DNA from: Woeseia sp.
GTDB lineage: Bacteria > Pseudomonadota > Gammaproteobacteria > Steroidobacterales > Woeseiaceae
DNA: 39,495 bases
Direction of reading: 5' to 3'
Assembly: GCA_013003155.1 (NCBI GenBank)
Contig: JABDKF010000038.1
Span: forward strand, 1-39,495
The notes beneath the pieces are model-generated. The model made no database searches. It was given only the letters and a program-made list of their open reading frames with translations, and was not told where the DNA came from. Positions 36,526-39,495 of the stretch are shown here, piece after piece (the stretch's first letter is position 1; each line of letters opens with the position of its first letter). The position numbers were made by a program, and so were the translations under genes.

Positions 36526-37935
36526 GACGCGACCCGTATCGTCCATCTGCAAGGTTCGAATTTTTCGCGTCAGTGTGTTGCGGCCCCAACCCAGCAACTG
36601 CGCCGCGCGCTGACGATGACCACCACAGTGCGCGAGCGCCGTGCGTATCAATATCTTTTCAAATGCGGGCAGGGCTTCTTCAAGCAGCGGCGCTTTGGCG
36701 TCTGTGGTTAACCTGCGCTCGGCCCACGCGCCGAGCATTGGCAACCACTCCGGCTCGCCCGACGTTTGACCGCCCAGTTCCTGGGGTAGATCGTCAGTGG
36801 ATATGACGTTGCCGGGTGCTGCGACAGTCAGGCGTCGTGCCGTGTTGACGAGCTGCCGCACATTGCCCGGCCAGTCATAGCGGGTAAGCGCTTCGAGCGC
36901 TGCAGCATCAAGCGCCTTCGCGTCGGTACCGAGCTCCGTGGCCGCCTGGCCGAGGTAATGTTTTAGCAGTACCGGAATATCCTCGCGGCGCTGGCGGAGC
37001 GGCGGCGTATTGATACAAATGACATTCAGCCGATGGAACAAGTCCTCACGGAACCGACCCTGGCGCACGGCCTGTGCCAGGTCCTGATGGGTGGCAGCGA
37101 TCACACGCACGTCGACCTTGATCGAGGTCTGGCCGCCGACCCGATAAAACTCGCTCTCCGCAAGCACGCGCAACAGGCGTGTTTGCAAGGCCGGCGACAT
37201 GTCACCAATCTCGTCGAGAAACAGGGTGCCACCGTTGGCCTGCTCAAAGCGGCCAACACGCCGCGCATCGGCGCCGGTGAAGGCGCCTTTTTCATGGCCG
37301 AATAATTCGGACTCCAGTAATTCTGCGGCGATGGCCGACGTATTGAGCGCGACAAATGGTTTGTCCGCCCGCGGGCTGTGTTCGTGCAGCGCGCGCGCCA
37401 CGAGTTCTTTACCGGTGCCGGATTCGCCGGTTATCAGCACCGTCATGCTGGAACCGGCCAGCCGGCCTATCGAGCGAAACACTTCCTGCATCGCAGGTGC
37501 CTGCCCGATCAGCGAGGGAATTTCCTGTAGTTGCGGCGCTGCCGGGCCGACACCTTTGGCACGCTGGCCCGCCGCTTTGCGAATCAGCTCTATCGCTTCA
37601 TCGATATCAAAGGGCTTTGGCAGGTACTCAAACGCGCCGCCCTGGTAGGCCGCCACCGCGCTGTCCAGATCGGAATGCGCCGTCATGACAATAATTGGCA
37701 GGTCCGGTGTTTGCGTCGCCAGTCGATTTAACAGGTGCAGACCGTCCATCCCGGGCATACGCACGTCAGTCACCAGGACATCGGGCGTGTCTTCGTTGAT
37801 TGCGGCGAGCAAAGGTTCCGCCCGCTCGAACACGCGGCACGCGTAGCCGGCCTGGCGCAGCGCTTTTTCCAGCACCCAGCGCACCGATTGATCATCGTCC
37901 ACCACCCAGACGGTCAATTCGTTTTCAATCGGCAT
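36511..37935 (-). CDS. ntrC: Nitrogen regulation response regulator NtrC
   Basis: REC domain (VWVVDDDQSVRWVLEKAL), sigma-54 AAA+ (GESGTGKELVARALHEHS, GAFTGADARR, DEIGDM), C-terminal Fis-type HTH (ALAHCGGHRQRAAQLLGWGRNTLTRKI). Confidence 0.96.
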   Translation of the reverse strand: MPIENELTVWVVDDDQSVRWVLEKALRQAGYACRVFERAEPLLAAINEDTPDVLVTDVRMPGMDGLHLLNRLATQTPDLPIIVMTAHSDLDSAVAAYQGGAFEYLPKPFDIDEAIELIRKAAGQRAKGVGPAAPQLQEIPSLIGQAPAMQEVFRSIGRLAGSSMTVLITGESGTGKELVARALHEHSPRADKPFVALNTSAIAAELLESELFGHEKGAFTGADARRVGRFEQANGGTLFLDEIGDMSPALQTRLLRVLAESEFYRVGGQTSIKVDVRVIAATHQDLAQAVRQGRFREDLFHRLNVICINTPPLRQRREDIPVLLKHYLGQAATELGTDAKALDAAALEALTRYDWPGNVRQLVNTARRLTVAAPGNVISTDDLPQELGGQTSGEPEWLPMLGAWAERRLTTDAKAPLLEEALPAFEKILIRTALAHCGGHRQRAAQLLGWGRNTLTRKIRTLQMDDTGRVSGDK

Positions 37936-38995
37936 CGCGGCTCTCCGTCGCAAGCGGCAAGCGGATAAAGAAAACGGTGCGCCCCGGCCGGGATTCGAAT
38001 TCAACGAGGCCGCCGTGCCGGCTGATCAGCTCCTGCGCCACCGGCAAGCCCAAGCCGGTGCCATCGTCTCTGCTCGTGACCAATGGATAAAAAACCGAGT
38101 CCCAAAGTTCGGGCGGGATTCCCGGCCCGTCGTCTTCGATTTCGATTGATGCAATCGTGCCATGACGGACATCGCCTATCGTGAAGTTATTCGACGCGCG
38201 GGTCCGAATTGTCAGCGTGCCTTGATGCTCGAGTGAGTCGCAGGCATTTTTGACAAGATTTAGCGCGGCCTGCAAAAACTGATCGCGGTCGACTGCGATT
38301 AACGGCAGGCCCGGGTCGTACTCTCTGAGAATTTTTAATCCGTCACTCGCCTGCGGCTCGATAAGGCGCACCACGTATTCCAGCAACTCGTGAATATTGT
38401 GCGGCTGCTTGTTGGGTGGCCCACCCGGTCCGAGGAGCGTATCCACCAGCGCCGCCAGCCGGTCTGCTTCGGAAATAATCACGCGGGTGTACTCGCTCAG
38501 TTCCGCGCCCGGAAGCTGTCGTTCCAGCAATTGCGCCGCGCCACGCAGACCACCCAGCGGGTTTTTAATTTCGTGAGCGAGCTGCCGGACCATCTGGCGA
38601 CCGGCACCGTGTTGAATTTGCAGCGCATGCTCGCGAGTGATGCGCATGCGGCGCGTCACATCGATTAATTCCACCAGGAGATAGTCCGTGTCATCAGCAT
38701 GCGAACGCGGCGTGACGCGACACTCCACCATGCGGCTAGAGGCATGGACGTCGCTTGGCGCGAGCACCAACTCGTGCGCGAAAGTCTCGCCCCGCTCGAG
38801 CGCGCTGGCCAGAACATGTTTGAGCGTTTCGTCGTCGTCAAGCAGCGGCAGCAATGGCGCACCCAGCGCACGCTTGGCACTTACGCCGAGCAGATTTTCG
38901 GCCGCCGGGTTTACCTGGCGCACGAACAAGTTGCGGTCAACAACCACAACCGCAGTATCGAGGTGTTCAAGAATGTCGGCAGCGCTGAAGGGCAT
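37925..38995 (-). CDS. ntrB: Nitrogen regulation sensor histidine kinase NtrB
   Basis: PAS region, QMVRQLAHEIKNPLGGLRGAAQLLER H-box, NLVKNACDSLE, EDDGPGIPPELWDSVFYPLVTSRDDGTGLGLPVAQELISRHGG. Overlaps ntrC. Confidence 0.95.
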   Translation of the reverse strand: MPFSAADILEHLDTAVVVVDRNLFVRQVNPAAENLLGVSAKRALGAPLLPLLDDDETLKHVLASALERGETFAHELVLAPSDVHASSRMVECRVTPRSHADDTDYLLVELIDVTRRMRITREHALQIQHGAGRQMVRQLAHEIKNPLGGLRGAAQLLERQLPGAELSEYTRVIISEADRLAALVDTLLGPGGPPNKQPHNIHELLEYVVRLIEPQASDGLKILREYDPGLPLIAVDRDQFLQAALNLVKNACDSLEHQGTLTIRTRASNNFTIGDVRHGTIASIEIEDDGPGIPPELWDSVFYPLVTSRDDGTGLGLPVAQELISRHGGLVEFESRPGRTVFFIRLPLATESRDAD

Positions 38996-39027
38996 GTCTG
39001 GCGGCCCGGACCTTAGTAGATCGTCGT

Positions 39028-39495
39028 TCAGTTCTGAATCGAGGTCTGCTGCACGAAAAAGCGGATGGGCTCGCTGCGAATCAAGAGGGCGCCGTTTTCG
39101 TCCACCACTTCCGCCTGGAGGTTGTGCGCCCCCCGCCAAACTTCCTCGAGCTGGGTGCCCAAGCCGTTGATCGGCCGCATCTCGCCGTCGAAATACAGTC
39201 TCACCTGGTGCGTCGGGCGCAGTCCCGGCGTCAGGCTGACCGCTACGCTCAGGTTGCCGCCAATGTTCCATAGCGTTTGCTCGGACACCGGGGCTGAGAA
39301 AGAAATGGATTCATAAGAGAACGCGGCAGCAGTATCCGGCGTTTCGTCACTGGGTGCCGATCGCGGCGCAACGCGGGCGCGCCGCGTCCGGATCGTGTTT
39401 TCCTGGATGTCGATAATCTCGGCGCCCGGTGTGGGCTGATCCGAGTAATGCACGACACCGTCGGCGTCAGTCCACTTGTATACCTGCGCGGACGC
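39028..39495 (-). CDS. DUF4124 domain-containing protein, N-terminus outside the window
   Basis: Minus frame open to the window edge: ASAQVYKWTDADGVVHYSDQPTPGAEIIDI; VYKWTDADGVVHYSDQP is a typical DUF4124 start. Confidence 0.85.
   Translation of the reverse strand, partial: ASAQVYKWTDADGVVHYSDQPTPGAEIIDIQENTIRTRRARVAPRSAPSDETPDTAAAFSYESISFSAPVSEQTLWNIGGNLSVAVSLTPGLRPTHQVRLYFDGEMRPINGLGTQLEEVWRGAHNLQAEVVDENGALLIRSEPIRFFVQQTSIQN

Noticed and set aside
1-39495. Mobile element, prophage, toxin-antitoxin or defence island
   Set aside because: No transposase, integrase, phage structural, TA pair or restriction gene recognised; gene content is core metabolism, respiration and envelope functions.

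Overview
The window is a chromosomal segment with a typical gammaproteobacterial gene content, densely packed and without recognisable tRNA/rRNA genes, CRISPR arrays, transposases or phage genes. From left to right: 3' part of recG; ubiA; comF (minus) divergent from a bioC-like methyltransferase; an aa3-type cytochrome c oxidase cluster (coxB-coxA-small ORF-cox11-coxC-[DUF2909 minus]-surf1-Sco-like-ctaB) with no ctaA/COX15; uvrD; trkA-trkH; a TPR protein; TRAP transporter dctQ-dctM with a convergent dctP; dtd; tatABC; a POT peptide transporter overlapping an M2 (ACE-like) lipoprotein peptidase; a HerA/DUF853-like ATPase; a minus-strand run envC-ctpA-divergent polysaccharide deacetylase-multi-Kazal protein; rhodanese-grxC-secB-gpsA; trmL; a class 1B-type pyrD; and ntrC-ntrB plus a DUF4124 protein running off the right end. 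I do not see a clear, self-contained new defence or mobile system. The best candidate for follow-up is a predicted secreted protein made of eight tandem four-cysteine Kazal-like domains with different predicted P1 residues, lying next to several extracytoplasmic proteases. Other leads are non-coding: the long coxB leader, a spaced palindrome upstream of dctP, and a GC-rich hairpin-bounded stretch upstream of dtd. All calls are from reading the sequence and supplied translations; no homology search was run.
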